Shown in pieces: positions 13,017 through 19,706 of a DNA stretch of 52,131 nt (position 1 is its first letter; every line of letters begins with the position of its first letter). The notes under the pieces are model-generated. The model ran no database searches. It saw only the letters and a program-made list of their open reading frames with translations, and was not told where the DNA came from. The stretch covers positions 1 through 52,131 of the IMG/VR virus record IMGVR_UViG_3300025697_000031, one strand, 5' to 3'. Position numbers and translations under genes: made by a program. Source of the DNA: a virus.

Positions 13017-13442
13017 ATGAATAAGAGAATTTTTGTAGCGATTGCAGTAGCGTTTTTGCTTCCGATGGCGTTGTCTGGTTGTTTGATAATCGATGATCCG
13101 GTTTTGTCTCAAACCGGGTCAAACCAACTACCAGTCATCGGTTTCGGGGCTATCCATTCACCAAACGGGATACAACAGCATGCTCCTTTCGAATACGACA
13201 TTTACGGCAAGGGTTATGATCCAGACGGCTATATTGTCTCATGGGTTATTCGTGTTGATGGCCATACGTTTAGGATCGGCAATAACCAGAACACAGACCG
13301 TATGGCCGATGAGTCGGAGATGATTACATACCAATTTCCTGGTGTCGGATGGTATCCCATCTCAGTAACTGCATTCGACAATGATGGAGGATCTACTACA
13401 TTCGTTCCAGCGCCTGATGGACTATGGCGGATCGAACGATAA
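13017..13442 (+). CDS. lipoprotein with PKD/Ig-like domain, 141 aa
   Basis: Signal: MNKRIFVAIAVAFLLPMALSGC with lipobox LSGC at 19-22. The mature part contains APFEYDIYGKGYDPDGYIV ... YQFPGVGWYPISVTAFDNDG, the D-P-D-G and 'YxFxxxGxYxVxVTVxDNDG' hallmarks of PKD-type beta-sandwich domains. It would sit on the cell surface of the infected host and could block adsorption of related phages. GGGAGG upstream. Confidence 0.75.
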   Translation: MNKRIFVAIAVAFLLPMALSGCLIIDDPVLSQTGSNQLPVIGFGAIHSPNGIQQHAPFEYDIYGKGYDPDGYIVSWVIRVDGHTFRIGNNQNTDRMADESEMITYQFPGVGWYPISVTAFDNDGGSTTFVPAPDGLWRIER

Positions 13443-13537
13443 TGGACTGGCGATTAGTGTTGTTGTATGTCTGTATCGTCATGACGATTGCTATTATGAT
13501 CTGGCCTGAAGATAAGTGGCCTCCATTTGCGTATTAA
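13442..13537 (+). CDS. single-span membrane peptide, 31 aa
   Basis: TAATG overlap with the previous stop, no separate ribosome binding site. WRLVLLYVCIVMTIAIMIW is one membrane span, followed by a short EDKWPPFAY tail. Possibly a partner of the lipoprotein upstream. Confidence 0.5.
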   Translation: MDWRLVLLYVCIVMTIAIMIWPEDKWPPFAY

Positions 13538-13542
13538 AAATG

Positions 13543-13580
13543 AGCCAGGACGAAACGGGAGGTGTCTCGTCCTGGCTTTG
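13543..13580 (+). terminator. rho-independent terminator
   Basis: Perfect 11 bp stem AGCCAGGACGA/TCGTCCTGGCT with a 13 nt loop and a short TTGTATT tail. Ends the early rightward operon. Confidence 0.8.
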
Positions 13581-13617
13581 TATTCGCGGGTTCGAAACGA
13601 GAATACGGGTATTCCAG

Positions 13618-13788
13618 TTATAGTTCTACGTTGGGTCCGCGTCTAATCACGCCTTTCAGGTGATTAGCAATTGTTTCAAGCTTGGCACGATGACAGGCCT
13701 CTTCCTGCATAATGACAAGTGCATCAACGACCAACTGAATCTCCAACGGACTGCCCTCGACTGCTTCAATGCGTACTAGATTTTCCAT
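13618..13788 (-). CDS. hypothetical protein, 56 aa, lone leftward gene
   Basis: Only leftward gene in the rightward half. ATG at 13788 follows AGGAGG by 9 nt; the frame extends to 13887 but the extension is low-complexity. Starts MENLVRIEAVEGSPLEI; helical, with the pattern VVDALVIMQEEACHRA seen in short phage proteins. A TATAAT lies upstream on the minus strand (13816-13811) without a good -35, and a GAC-N4-GTC box lies at 13876-13885. Confidence 0.6.
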   Translation of the reverse strand: MENLVRIEAVEGSPLEIQLVVDALVIMQEEACHRAKLETIANHLKGVIRRGPNVEL

Positions 13789-14089
13789 ATTTTCTTTCCT
13801 CCTGAACACCATTATACACCAAAAAAGCTGATCATCTTCGTTTTTAGAGGGGAAGATTGTCTGTGAAAAAAAGAAGACATTCGTCACCTTTTCTGTATAA
13901 CTTACTACAGGACTAAAAGACTACAAACACTACTAGACCGTAAGTTATCAAAGCACCCTCGGAGACGGGTATGATGTTAGTATAGGTTTATAGTTCAAAG
14001 TCAAGAACAGTAGAATGATAATACTAGTAGATTCATAGATCAAACTCGCGTACGTGCGCGTGATGTATATAGGGGGAGAATTTCAGCCC
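13789..14089. other. intergenic region without genes
   Basis: About 300 bp between the lone leftward gene and the promoter at 14090. Contains a GAC-N4-GTC box (13876-13885) and otherwise nothing I can assign. Confidence 0.5.
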
Positions 14090-14119
14090 TTGACAAATAG
14101 CCGCTGAATATCGTACAAT
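14090..14119 (+). promoter_or_regulatory. sigma70-type promoter (18 nt spacer)
   Basis: TTGACA, 18 nt, TACAAT. Downstream leader has a tandem ACGGGCATA repeat and an AAGGAG. It would add a longer leader to the transcript of the gene at 14235. Confidence 0.7.
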
Positions 14120-14172
14120 GTGTTTAGGAGAGAAAAGCAACGGGCATAAACGGGCATAAGGAGCAAAAAGGT

Positions 14173-14224
14173 GACGAATGTCCACCTCAATAAACTTGAC
14201 GGCGTCATGTTTTTCGGGTATAAT
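14173..14224 (+). promoter_or_regulatory. promoter with GAC-N4-GTC box
   Basis: GACGAATGTC at 14173-14182, 13 nt, TTGACG at 14196, 17 nt, TATAAT at 14219. Near-duplicate of the promoter at 20931-20982, including the GTTTTT tract after the -10. Confidence 0.9.
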
Positions 14225-14234
14225 GTTTTTCAAG

Positions 14235-14420
14235 ATGAAAATTCACATGCTTGAGTGCGAGGATTGCGGGACAAAATGGACTATTTCGGGATTCTTTCTG
14301 GACGACGGCGAAGAGATTTATTGCCCTCACTGCGGAAGTGAAGCCTACAGGGAAGACGCTACAGATGACGTAGAAGAATATGCGCCTCTTAAAAATGCGC
14401 TAGGGTGGGGAAATGGCTAG
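14235..14420 (+). CDS. zinc-ribbon protein, 61 aa
   Basis: C-x2-C at LECEDCGTKW and C-x2-C at YCPHCGSE form a zinc ribbon; the rest is acidic (EDATDDVEEY). The start is uncertain: from the promoter at 14196 the RNA would begin only a few nt before the ATG at 14235 and no ribosome binding site is present, so translation would be nearly leaderless. An in-frame ATG at 14178 preceded by AAGGTG is an alternative for the longer transcript from 14090. Function unknown. Confidence 0.65.
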   Translation: MKIHMLECEDCGTKWTISGFFLDDGEEIYCPHCGSEAYREDATDDVEEYAPLKNALGWGNG

Positions 14421-14724
14421 AGATAAACTTAACAGGAAACTTGACATCGGGGACTTCGTATGTTATCCTACGATGCGTCAAGGCTCACTGGATTCAGCGG
14501 TAGCTTTCATCGTGGAAGTTGGAGGAAATTACCTACGGGTAACGATTCCTACTAGACGAAGAGGCGAAGTCGTTTTGTTTACGAGGCGTATTTATCGGCC
14601 TGACAGATGCATAAAAGTTGACCTGAACAAAGTGAAGCTTGCTGCGGCATCAACTGAGAATGCAGAATACAGGGAAGAGTTAGACGTGATACTTGAAACA
14701 TGGAATAAGAAGTTTGCATTTTAA
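14413..14724 (+). CDS. hypothetical protein, 103 aa, SH3-like
   Basis: Overlaps the previous gene (GGGGAAATGGC). N-terminus RKLDIGDFVCYPTMRQG and strands AFIVEVGGNYLRVTIPTRRRG resemble the 100 aa product at 20595 (VGRNFSIGDIVVFACN ... KKVLITMPS...), so these are probably paralogous small barrel proteins. Function unknown; basic surface suggests nucleic-acid contact. Confidence 0.7.
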   Translation: MARDKLNRKLDIGDFVCYPTMRQGSLDSAVAFIVEVGGNYLRVTIPTRRRGEVVLFTRRIYRPDRCIKVDLNKVKLAAASTENAEYREELDVILETWNKKFAF

Positions 14725-14732
14725 CACATAAT

Positions 14733-14815
14733 GGGTTGTTCGCATAGCGGCAATTGCTCTGGATTGTAGATCCGGCGTCCGAAGGACTTCGTAGGTTCGA
14801 TTCCTACACAACCCA
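14733..14815 (+). tRNA. tRNA-Tyr(GTA)
   Basis: Acceptor GGGTTGT/ACAACCC, anticodon stem CTGGA/TCCGG with loop TTGTAGA, long variable arm GTCC/GGAC (class II), T arm GTAGG-TTCGATT-CCTAC. CCA is encoded (14816-14818). Confidence 0.95.
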
Positions 14816-14844
14816 CCAAAATAACATCTGGGAGGGTGATTATT

Positions 14845-15309
14845 ATGAAGATTAGCGCAGAAGTGTTCAAAGCGTCAAGGGCTGGGAATATCCCACTGGG
14901 AATTCCAGTAGCCGCAAAGGTTGGGAGCAAAGATGTTCTGTTAATTGCCACTGAGGCCGGTCTTCTCAACATTGACACTGGTCTAATCGTCAAAACGGAT
15001 AAGGTTTCTTCATATGGAGAAATTGATGCTGTGTTGACGGTTGAAAGTACAGCCAAGGTAGAAAGCGACATTGATCTTGGCGAGGAAGTTGGTTCGGCCT
15101 GGGTAGTTGAAACAAAAGACGGCAAACATTGGTTCCATTGCTGGGAACCGTCTTATACGTACAATACTGGCTATCAAAGCAGAGCGCAACTCACTTCAAA
15201 GAAAAGCGGGACGCTGCCAACGATCTACAAGATCGAGGCATCAGCCATTAAGACGGCGAAGAAGATGTCCGGCAATGTTGTTCAAGTCACTGTGAATTTG
15301 GGAGGTTAA
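14845..15309 (+). CDS. hypothetical protein, 154 aa
   Basis: GGGAGG 9 nt before the ATG at 14845; an in-frame GTG at 14836 abuts the site and is rejected. Mixed alpha/beta with repeated strand motifs (VLLIATEAGLLNIDTG) and WVVETKDGKHWFHCW. No family recognised. It follows tRNA-Tyr and precedes a second unknown gene by one base, suggesting an operon. Confidence 0.7.
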   Translation: MKISAEVFKASRAGNIPLGIPVAAKVGSKDVLLIATEAGLLNIDTGLIVKTDKVSSYGEIDAVLTVESTAKVESDIDLGEEVGSAWVVETKDGKHWFHCWEPSYTYNTGYQSRAQLTSKKSGTLPTIYKIEASAIKTAKKMSGNVVQVTVNLGG

Positions 15310-15310
15310 C

Positions 15311-15580
15311 ATGAAGAAAATGTTTAGCGTGATTGAAACAGACGAATTCGCGATTCAGTTCATCGATGGAAGTTTCTACAATGGGGTTGACAGTTGTTGG
15401 AAAAGAAATAAACGCGGGAAGTTGGAGCCAATGCTTCTGGAAGATCGTGTGAGATTCTCAAGCGATACTCTCAGGACATTCAAGACGTTGGCGGGGGCAG
15501 ATAATCAGGCCGCTTCTCTGAAGTCTCGTGCTCTTAGCTGCGATGTTATTCCAGTTAGAATTGGGATATTCCCGCGATAA
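15311..15580 (+). CDS. hypothetical protein, 89 aa
   Basis: GGGAGG 5 nt upstream. Beta-rich N-terminal half (FAIQFIDGSFYNGVDSC), basic in the middle (KRNKRGK). Unrecognised; co-transcribed with the preceding gene and tRNA-Ser. Confidence 0.7.
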   Translation: MKKMFSVIETDEFAIQFIDGSFYNGVDSCWKRNKRGKLEPMLLEDRVRFSSDTLRTFKTLAGADNQAASLKSRALSCDVIPVRIGIFPR

Positions 15581-15598
15581 TCAAGCGAGCGAAATAAC

Positions 15599-15681
15599 GG
15601 AAGGTAGGCGAATGGAAAGCAATCCGTTTTGAAAGCGGATATGACCGAGAGGTTATGAGTGTTCGAGTCACTCACCTTCCG
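15599..15681 (+). tRNA. tRNA-Ser(TGA)
   Basis: Acceptor GGAAGGT/ACCTTCC, anticodon stem TCCGT/GCGGA with loop TTTGAAA, long variable arm GACC/GGTT, T arm GAGTG-TTCGAGT-CACTC. Class II. Confidence 0.9.
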
Positions 15682-15709
15682 CAGCTACATCAACGACTAA
15701 GAGGTATCT

Positions 15710-16423
15710 ATGAGCGAGATTAGAGATTTAACCGGCCAGCGATTTGGAAGGTTAGTCGTTATAGAGCCTACTAACATGAGAAAAGATTGTGGCGTTGTAT
15801 GGAGATGTCGATGCGACTGCGGCGCACTCGCTCTCGTCACTAGCCCGCATCTTACCACAGGTGGGACAAGATCATGCGGGTGCCTTAGAGGAGAGTTGCG
15901 TAAACGAGACTTAACTGGGATGAGGTTTGGAAGATTGGTAGCCATAGAGCCTACCGACAAGAGGGTTAATGGTAGCGTTGTTTGGAAGTGTAGGTGTGAT
16001 TGCGGAAATTTTGCATATATCCCTGTGGCTAGTCTTGTTGCCGAGCTTACAAAATCATGTGGGTGTCTGCATAAAGACGTTATGAGTACTAGGAAAGGTC
16101 CGCTAAATCCTAATTGGAACCCAAATAAAACAGACGACGATAGGCATTCTGATCGAAGCAGTCCAAAATACTATGAGTGGCGTCAAATGGTTTATGAAAG
16201 AGATTTGTTTGTGTGCCAAAAATGTGGAAAATTACGTGGAAAACTAAACGCGCATCACATTCTAGGATTCACAGACAACCCAGGATTGCGCTTTGAATTA
16301 AATAATGGCGTGACGCTCTGCGATGAGTGCCATAAGAAATTCCACCGTATTTACGGGAGACATTCAACAGAAGAAATGTTCCTAGAGTGGATAGGTGACG
16401 AATGTCTTTCTGGCACGACTTGA
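15710..16423 (+). CDS. HNH endonuclease with two zinc-ribbon repeats (copy 1)
   Basis: 237 aa. Two tandem units (residues ~6-60 and 67-121) of the form LTGxRFGRLVxIEPT ... WxCxCDCG ... SCGCL bind zinc and probably DNA. The C-terminus (~155-225) is an HNH nuclease: C169-x2-C172, AHH 181-183, NGVTLCxxCH 199-208. Such proteins are free-standing homing-type endonucleases; no intron or inteth is evident. Two further copies occur at 31413 and 42003. Its last codons overlap the -35 box of the promoter at 16420, implying insertion beside or adaptation to that promoter. Confidence 0.85.
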   Translation: MSEIRDLTGQRFGRLVVIEPTNMRKDCGVVWRCRCDCGALALVTSPHLTTGGTRSCGCLRGELRKRDLTGMRFGRLVAIEPTDKRVNGSVVWKCRCDCGNFAYIPVASLVAELTKSCGCLHKDVMSTRKGPLNPNWNPNKTDDDRHSDRSSPKYYEWRQMVYERDLFVCQKCGKLRGKLNAHHILGFTDNPGLRFELNNGVTLCDECHKKFHRIYGRHSTEEMFLEWIGDECLSGTT

Positions 16424-16448
16424 CGGAAGGGTGGAAATGTGCTATACT
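16397..16448 (+). promoter_or_regulatory. promoter with GAC-N4-GTC box
   Basis: GACGAATGTC at 16397-16406, 13 nt, TTGACG at 16420, 17 nt, TATACT at 16443. Likely drives the gene at 16470, the RNA modules and the Ro60 gene. Confidence 0.9.
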
Positions 16449-16469
16449 GTAAATATCGAGGAGGCAAAA

Positions 16470-16712
16470 ATGAAAGAAACGATGCGATTGCTTTTTGGAA
16501 TTGACAACTTTGTAGATACAGCTGAACGTGCTGGTATCAGAGAAGGCGATTCGAATGCGTTTGATATTGCAAACATCGTCACTACGGCCAGATTTGATGG
16601 CATTATCAACGATGTTGAGATGGCGATGCTAATGTATTGCGCTGGCTATCTCCACTCTGTGAATTTAGCTAGAGAAGAACCTATGTCTTTGTTCGAAATT
16701 GATAGCGATTAG
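16470..16712 (+). CDS. small acidic helical protein, 80 aa, family member 1
   Basis: GAGGAGG precedes the ATG at 16470; a GTG at 16395 is in frame but would sit upstream of the promoter's start site. Helical, with a C-terminal segment EMAMLMYCAGYLHSVNLA. Similar ends occur in the products at 18637, 18990 and 19359 (ALMLAEAEGYTSAF, AMLMADLAGFSYG), defining a four-member paralogous family around the tRNA and Ro60 genes. Function unknown. Confidence 0.7.
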   Translation: MKETMRLLFGIDNFVDTAERAGIREGDSNAFDIANIVTTARFDGIINDVEMAMLMYCAGYLHSVNLAREEPMSLFEIDSD

Positions 16713-16725
16713 AAAAGATTAAAAA

Positions 16726-16750
16726 CTTGGCATAGTGTACTTCTGCCAAG
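16726..16750 (+). ncRNA. hairpin preceding the RNA modules
   Basis: Perfect 7 bp stem CTTGGCA/TGCCAAG with an 11 nt loop between gene 16470 and module 1. No T tract follows, so it is more likely a processing or protective hairpin than a terminator. Confidence 0.5.
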
Positions 16751-16756
16751 AAAGAT

Positions 16757-16840
16757 AGGCACCAGCTGCAGGAATGACGGTTACTTCTATCTTACAGAAC
16801 GCCTTAATTGGCATACCCGTCTCCGCTCGTTGCGGTGCTT
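16757..16840 (+). ncRNA. structured RNA module 1, candidate Ro60-associated (Y-like) RNA
   Basis: 84 nt closed by AGGCACC/GGTGCTT (7 bp, one G-U). The 5' strand is followed by AGCTGCAGGAATGACGGTTA, the conserved element of all four modules, and the 3' strand is preceded by GTTGC. Inner hairpins AAGATAG-type and CCGC/GCGG are also possible. No ORF. Confidence 0.7.
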
Positions 16841-16847
16841 TAAGATT

Positions 16848-16947
16848 AGGGACTAGCTGCAGATTGCGGATACTCCTAAGAAATCTGGATGTTTGGTGGA
16901 AACTCTTGGCCGAGCCTGACATCCAGATATCGAATATTGCAGTCCTT
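16848..16947 (+). ncRNA. structured RNA module 2, candidate Ro60-associated (Y-like) RNA
   Basis: 100 nt closed by AGGGACT/AGTCCTT, extendable to 9 pairs. Conserved 5' element AGCTGCAGATTGCGGATACT and 3' element TCGAATATTGC. Contains an internal perfect 9 bp hairpin TCTGGATGT/ACATCCAGA. Confidence 0.7.
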
Positions 16948-16956
16948 GAAACATGC

Positions 16957-17040
16957 GAGACACTAGTTGTAGATTACGGATACTTCTTCTAATGAAACTG
17001 GCTACAAGCCAATAACCGTGGTCGAATGTTACAGTGTCTC
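16957..17040 (+). ncRNA. structured RNA module 3, candidate Ro60-associated (Y-like) RNA
   Basis: 84 nt closed by a perfect 8 bp stem GAGACACT/AGTGTCTC. Conserved 5' element AGTTGTAGATTACGGATACT, internal hairpin TGGCT/AGCCA, and 3' element TCGAATGTTAC. Confidence 0.75.
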
Positions 17041-17047
17041 AAATTAT

Positions 17048-17118
17048 GCTCCTAGCTGAAGAGTACGGTTACTTCTTATATTGGATAAAAAAACACCGTT
17101 CTCGCGTGTTGCAGGAGC
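17048..17118 (+). ncRNA. structured RNA module 4, candidate Ro60-associated (Y-like) RNA
   Basis: 71 nt closed by a perfect 6 bp stem GCTCCT/AGGAGC. Conserved 5' element AGCTGAAGAGTACGGTTACT, internal hairpin AACAC/GTGTT and 3' element TCGCGTGTTGC. Ends about 50 nt before the Ro60 start codon. Confidence 0.7.
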
Positions 17119-17168
17119 TAAAGATGTAGTTGCTGCACAATTATGTGCAAGCTGAAAAGGAGGGAATT

Positions 17169-18506
17169 ATGCAGACGAACAGAAAGGTTACAGGTTTTGC
17201 GCCAAGGACTCACGAAGGCGCTGTGGTAAATAGAACTACAGCAGAACAGGACTTGGTTAGGTCTGTCCTTTCATGCATGCTATTCGAAGACACGTTCTAT
17301 GAGTCAGGAGAAAGCATTGCTGAGAGAATTACCAGTTTAGTCAAGAATGTCGAGCCTGAGTTTGCTGCCAATCTTGCTGTAACAGCGAGGACTGATTACA
17401 ATTTGAGGCATGCGCCTCTCTGGTTGATCGCCTCATTGCTTAAGGACAAGAAGAACAACAGCCTTATCAGGGACTTGGTTTACAACGTAATCCAGCGTCC
17501 TGACGAGCTAGGCGAGATTCTTGCTATGTTCCTTGGTGATTCCGCGAGCGACCCGCATAAGAATAAGTCTATCCCTAGGCAATTAAGACTTGGTATTGCT
17601 GATGCGTTCACCAAGTTTGACGCCTACAGGCTAGGCAAGTATAACCGCAAGGATCGTGCTGTAACGCTTCGAGACGCTATGTTTATCTCTAGGCCAAAGC
17701 CAAAGGATGAAGAGCAAGCAGCTGTCTTCAAGAGGTTAGCAGACGACACTCTTGAGTCTCCGGACACCTGGGAAGTCGCATTGTCAGGTGGAGCCAGCAA
17801 GAGGGAAACCTTCGAGAGGCTAATGGCAGAGAACAAGCTTGGTGCGATGGCCGCCATCAGAAACCTGCGTAACATGACAGAAGCAGGCATTGATACTTAC
17901 AAGATCAAGGAATACCTACTGTCGTTGAACGTTAGTAGAGTTTTGCCTTTCCGTTTCTACGTTGCGGCAAAGATTGAGCCAGTTTTCGAAACTGAGCTAG
18001 AAACCTTGATGCTTAGGGCTTTGGAGTCGCAGCCTAAGTTGAAAGGCAAGACTAGACTGCTCGTTGACACGTCTGGATCTATGCAGACGACCATCTCCGG
18101 AAGGTCGGTGGTTACCGCACAAGAAGCTGGCGCTGTGTTTGGTTCTATGATCAGGGAGTTAGGAGAAGAGGTAAGAGCCTTCTCGTTTGCTTCTACTACG
18201 ATTGAAGTTCCTGCACGTAGAGGTTTCGCGTTTGTAGATTCATTCAGTTCTGGGCAAGTTGGACACGGGACTGACTTTCAGCAAGCTTACAGATTTGCTA
18301 AGAAAGCTGCTCCAGGATTTGACAGGACGATCTTTGTCTCTGACATGCAGTCCCGGTCGAATGTTCCTGCTCCAGATGGAAGAGGCTATATGATGGATGT
18401 CGCGTCCTACGAGAATTCTATCGGATATGGCCCATGGGTTAATATTTGTGGCTTCTCAGCTTCGGCTCTTAAGTGGATGGTAGAGTACGAACAAGGATTG
18501 AGTTAA
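17169..18506 (+). CDS. TROVE-domain Ro60/Rsr-like RNA-binding protein
   Basis: 445 aa; start at 17169 preceded by AAGGAGGG (the in-frame codon at 17130 has no site). Residues ~1-280 are the helical-repeat TROVE ring (for example ANLAVTARTDYNLRHAPLW); residues ~295-440 are a von Willebrand A domain with a complete MIDAS: D300-x-S302-x-S304, T near 369 (GHGTD) and D near 391 (VSDMQS). Ro60 proteins bind small Y RNAs and misfolded RNA ends, and in bacteria the Rsr orthologue works with Y RNAs and nucleases in RNA decay and maturation. Four structured RNA modules lie immediately upstream, the expected place for partner RNAs. A phage copy may protect or recycle the phage tRNA pool. Confidence 0.9.
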   Translation: MQTNRKVTGFAPRTHEGAVVNRTTAEQDLVRSVLSCMLFEDTFYESGESIAERITSLVKNVEPEFAANLAVTARTDYNLRHAPLWLIASLLKDKKNNSLIRDLVYNVIQRPDELGEILAMFLGDSASDPHKNKSIPRQLRLGIADAFTKFDAYRLGKYNRKDRAVTLRDAMFISRPKPKDEEQAAVFKRLADDTLESPDTWEVALSGGASKRETFERLMAENKLGAMAAIRNLRNMTEAGIDTYKIKEYLLSLNVSRVLPFRFYVAAKIEPVFETELETLMLRALESQPKLKGKTRLLVDTSGSMQTTISGRSVVTAQEAGAVFGSMIRELGEEVRAFSFASTTIEVPARRGFAFVDSFSSGQVGHGTDFQQAYRFAKKAAPGFDRTIFVSDMQSRSNVPAPDGRGYMMDVASYENSIGYGPWVNICGFSASALKWMVEYEQGLS

Positions 18507-18511
18507 AATTA

Positions 18512-18543
18512 GGTGGCGGGTTGCGACCTGCCACCAACTTTAT
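18512..18543 (+). terminator. rho-independent terminator-like hairpin
   Basis: 10 bp stem GGTGGCGGGT/ACCTGCCACC (one G-U) with TGCG loop after the Ro60 gene, followed by AACTTTATAT. T tract is short, so read-through into the tRNA genes is possible. Confidence 0.7.
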
Positions 18544-18549
18544 ATACAT

Positions 18550-18623
18550 GTTGTGGGTGGCCGATTGGCAAGGCACCAGGTTGTGGTCCTGGCTCAATGC
18601 GAGTTCGAATCTCGTCCCATAAC
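18550..18623 (+). tRNA. tRNA-His(GTG)
   Basis: Acceptor TTGTGGG/CCCATAA plus G-1 (18550) opposite C73 (18623), the histidine identity pair. Anticodon stem CCAGG/CCTGG with loop TTGTGGT; T arm GCGAG-TTCGAAT-CTCGT. Confidence 0.9.
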
Positions 18624-18636
18624 CAGGGGTGATGAA

Positions 18637-18972
18637 ATGAGCGAGACTACAACAGAAGCGAATGAAGCGATAAAAAAAGTTCTCAACATATTGATGCCGC
18701 CAGAAGATGAACTTGATCAGATGATAGACGACTTCATTCCAGAATTCATTGAGTTAGCTGCTAATAACAGCACTGAAGAAGAATGGATCGAATGTTTCAA
18801 TAAATACGTTCTGAAGTATCAGAAACACTTACCGGCTGTTTGTTTCATGATTATCAAGTACATCGGATTCACTGAAGGATATGACGAAATTTTTGAAGAG
18901 CTGCCTCCAGAAATTGCAGAGGCCTTGACAAGTGAGAACCTTTCTGATATGATTGATGAGTACGATTTATAG
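18637..18972 (+). CDS. acidic helical protein, 111 aa, family member 2
   Basis: ATG at 18637 preceded by AGGGGTG. Strongly acidic and helical. Segment AVCFMIIKYIGFTEGYDEIF matches the C-terminal family pattern also present at 16470, 18990 and 19359. Longer than its relatives by an acidic C-terminal extension (ENLSDMIDEYDL). Lies between tRNA-His and the next family member. Function unknown. Confidence 0.7.
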   Translation: MSETTTEANEAIKKVLNILMPPEDELDQMIDDFIPEFIELAANNSTEEEWIECFNKYVLKYQKHLPAVCFMIIKYIGFTEGYDEIFEELPPEIAEALTSENLSDMIDEYDL

Positions 18973-18989
18973 TTCTAAGGAGGGACAGT

Positions 18990-19256
18990 ATGAATAAAGC
19001 AGAAGCAGTTGTAGAACACATGATGCCGATGTACAAGGCAATCAAAAGTCCGTTGTCTACATTTACATTAGAAGACGTGACTCGTATTGCCATAAGAATG
19101 ACTCGCGTCATGACAAAGGCTATGGTTGGTTATGACTCTCCAGAGGTAGTTAATACCGAGGCGTTGCTTGACGCACTGGAAGATGGCGAAGACATTGTGC
19201 TAATGGCTCTTATGTTGGCTGAGGCAGAGGGTTATACGTCTGCATTCGAAGAGTAA
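18990..19256 (+). CDS. acidic helical protein, 88 aa, family member 3
   Basis: AAGGAGGG precedes the ATG. Helical; ends DIVLMALMLAEAEGYTSAFEE, the family signature. The N-terminal part (AEAVVEHMMPMYKAIKSP) and VTRIAIRMTRVMTKAM are helix-forming. Sits between tRNA-His and tRNA-Met. Function unknown; the co-location of this family with tRNA genes suggests an accessory role there, but that is inference. Confidence 0.7.
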   Translation: MNKAEAVVEHMMPMYKAIKSPLSTFTLEDVTRIAIRMTRVMTKAMVGYDSPEVVNTEALLDALEDGEDIVLMALMLAEAEGYTSAFEE

Positions 19257-19263
19257 AATACAA

Positions 19264-19337
19264 CGATCCGTGGTCTAACTGGTCAAGGCACTTGTCTCAT
19301 AAGCAAGATGATGCTGGTTCGAAGCCAGCCGGATCAA
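19264..19337 (+). tRNA. tRNA-Met(CAT)
   Basis: Acceptor CGATCCG/CGGATCA with C1 opposite A72, D stem GTC/GGC, anticodon stem CTTGT/GCAAG with loop CTCATAA, T arm GCTGG-TTCGAAG-CCAGC. The C1-A72 mismatch recalls initiator tRNA, but the anticodon stem lacks the initiator GGG/CCC pairs. tRNA-Ile2 is an alternative. Confidence 0.85.
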
Positions 19338-19358
19338 TTAGAGTTAAAGGGAGGAAGT

Positions 19359-19619
19359 ATGAGTAAATCTAAGACACATCTGTTAGCAGAAAAGATTTCA
19401 GGAAAAGATATTGATGAAGAACAGTTTGTTGATGTACTCGACAGAGTGGCTGCCTCTGCAAAGATTGTTACGATGATGAATGATGGTGATATGGTTTACG
19501 ATCTACCTGACGACGAATATGTAGAAATCCTTGATTTCTTCGATGAAGAAGACAAGCTGCTTGCGGCAATGTTAATGGCAGATCTTGCCGGATTCAGTTA
19601 CGGGAAAAACAAGCAGTAG
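19359..19619 (+). CDS. acidic helical protein, 86 aa, family member 4
   Basis: GGGAGGAAG precedes the ATG at 19359. Acidic and helical; the end DKLLAAMLMADLAGFSYGKN matches the family pattern hhxAMLMAxxAGYxxG. Between tRNA-Met and tRNA-Lys. Function unknown. Confidence 0.7.
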   Translation: MSKSKTHLLAEKISGKDIDEEQFVDVLDRVAASAKIVTMMNDGDMVYDLPDDEYVEILDFFDEEDKLLAAMLMADLAGFSYGKNKQ

Positions 19620-19632
19620 AAAAGATAAAAAT

Positions 19633-19703
19633 GGGGTTGTGATGTAGTGGCTGCATATGAGCCTTTTAAGCTTTCTGAGTCGGTTCGATTCCGGTCAGCC
19701 CCA
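19633..19703 (+). tRNA. tRNA-Lys(TTT)
   Basis: Acceptor GGGGTTG/CAGCCCC, D stem ATG/CAT, anticodon loop CTTTTAA on a weak stem (TGAGC/GCTTT), T arm GTCGG-TTCGATT-CCGGT. Confidence 0.85.
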
Positions 19704-19706
19704 CAT

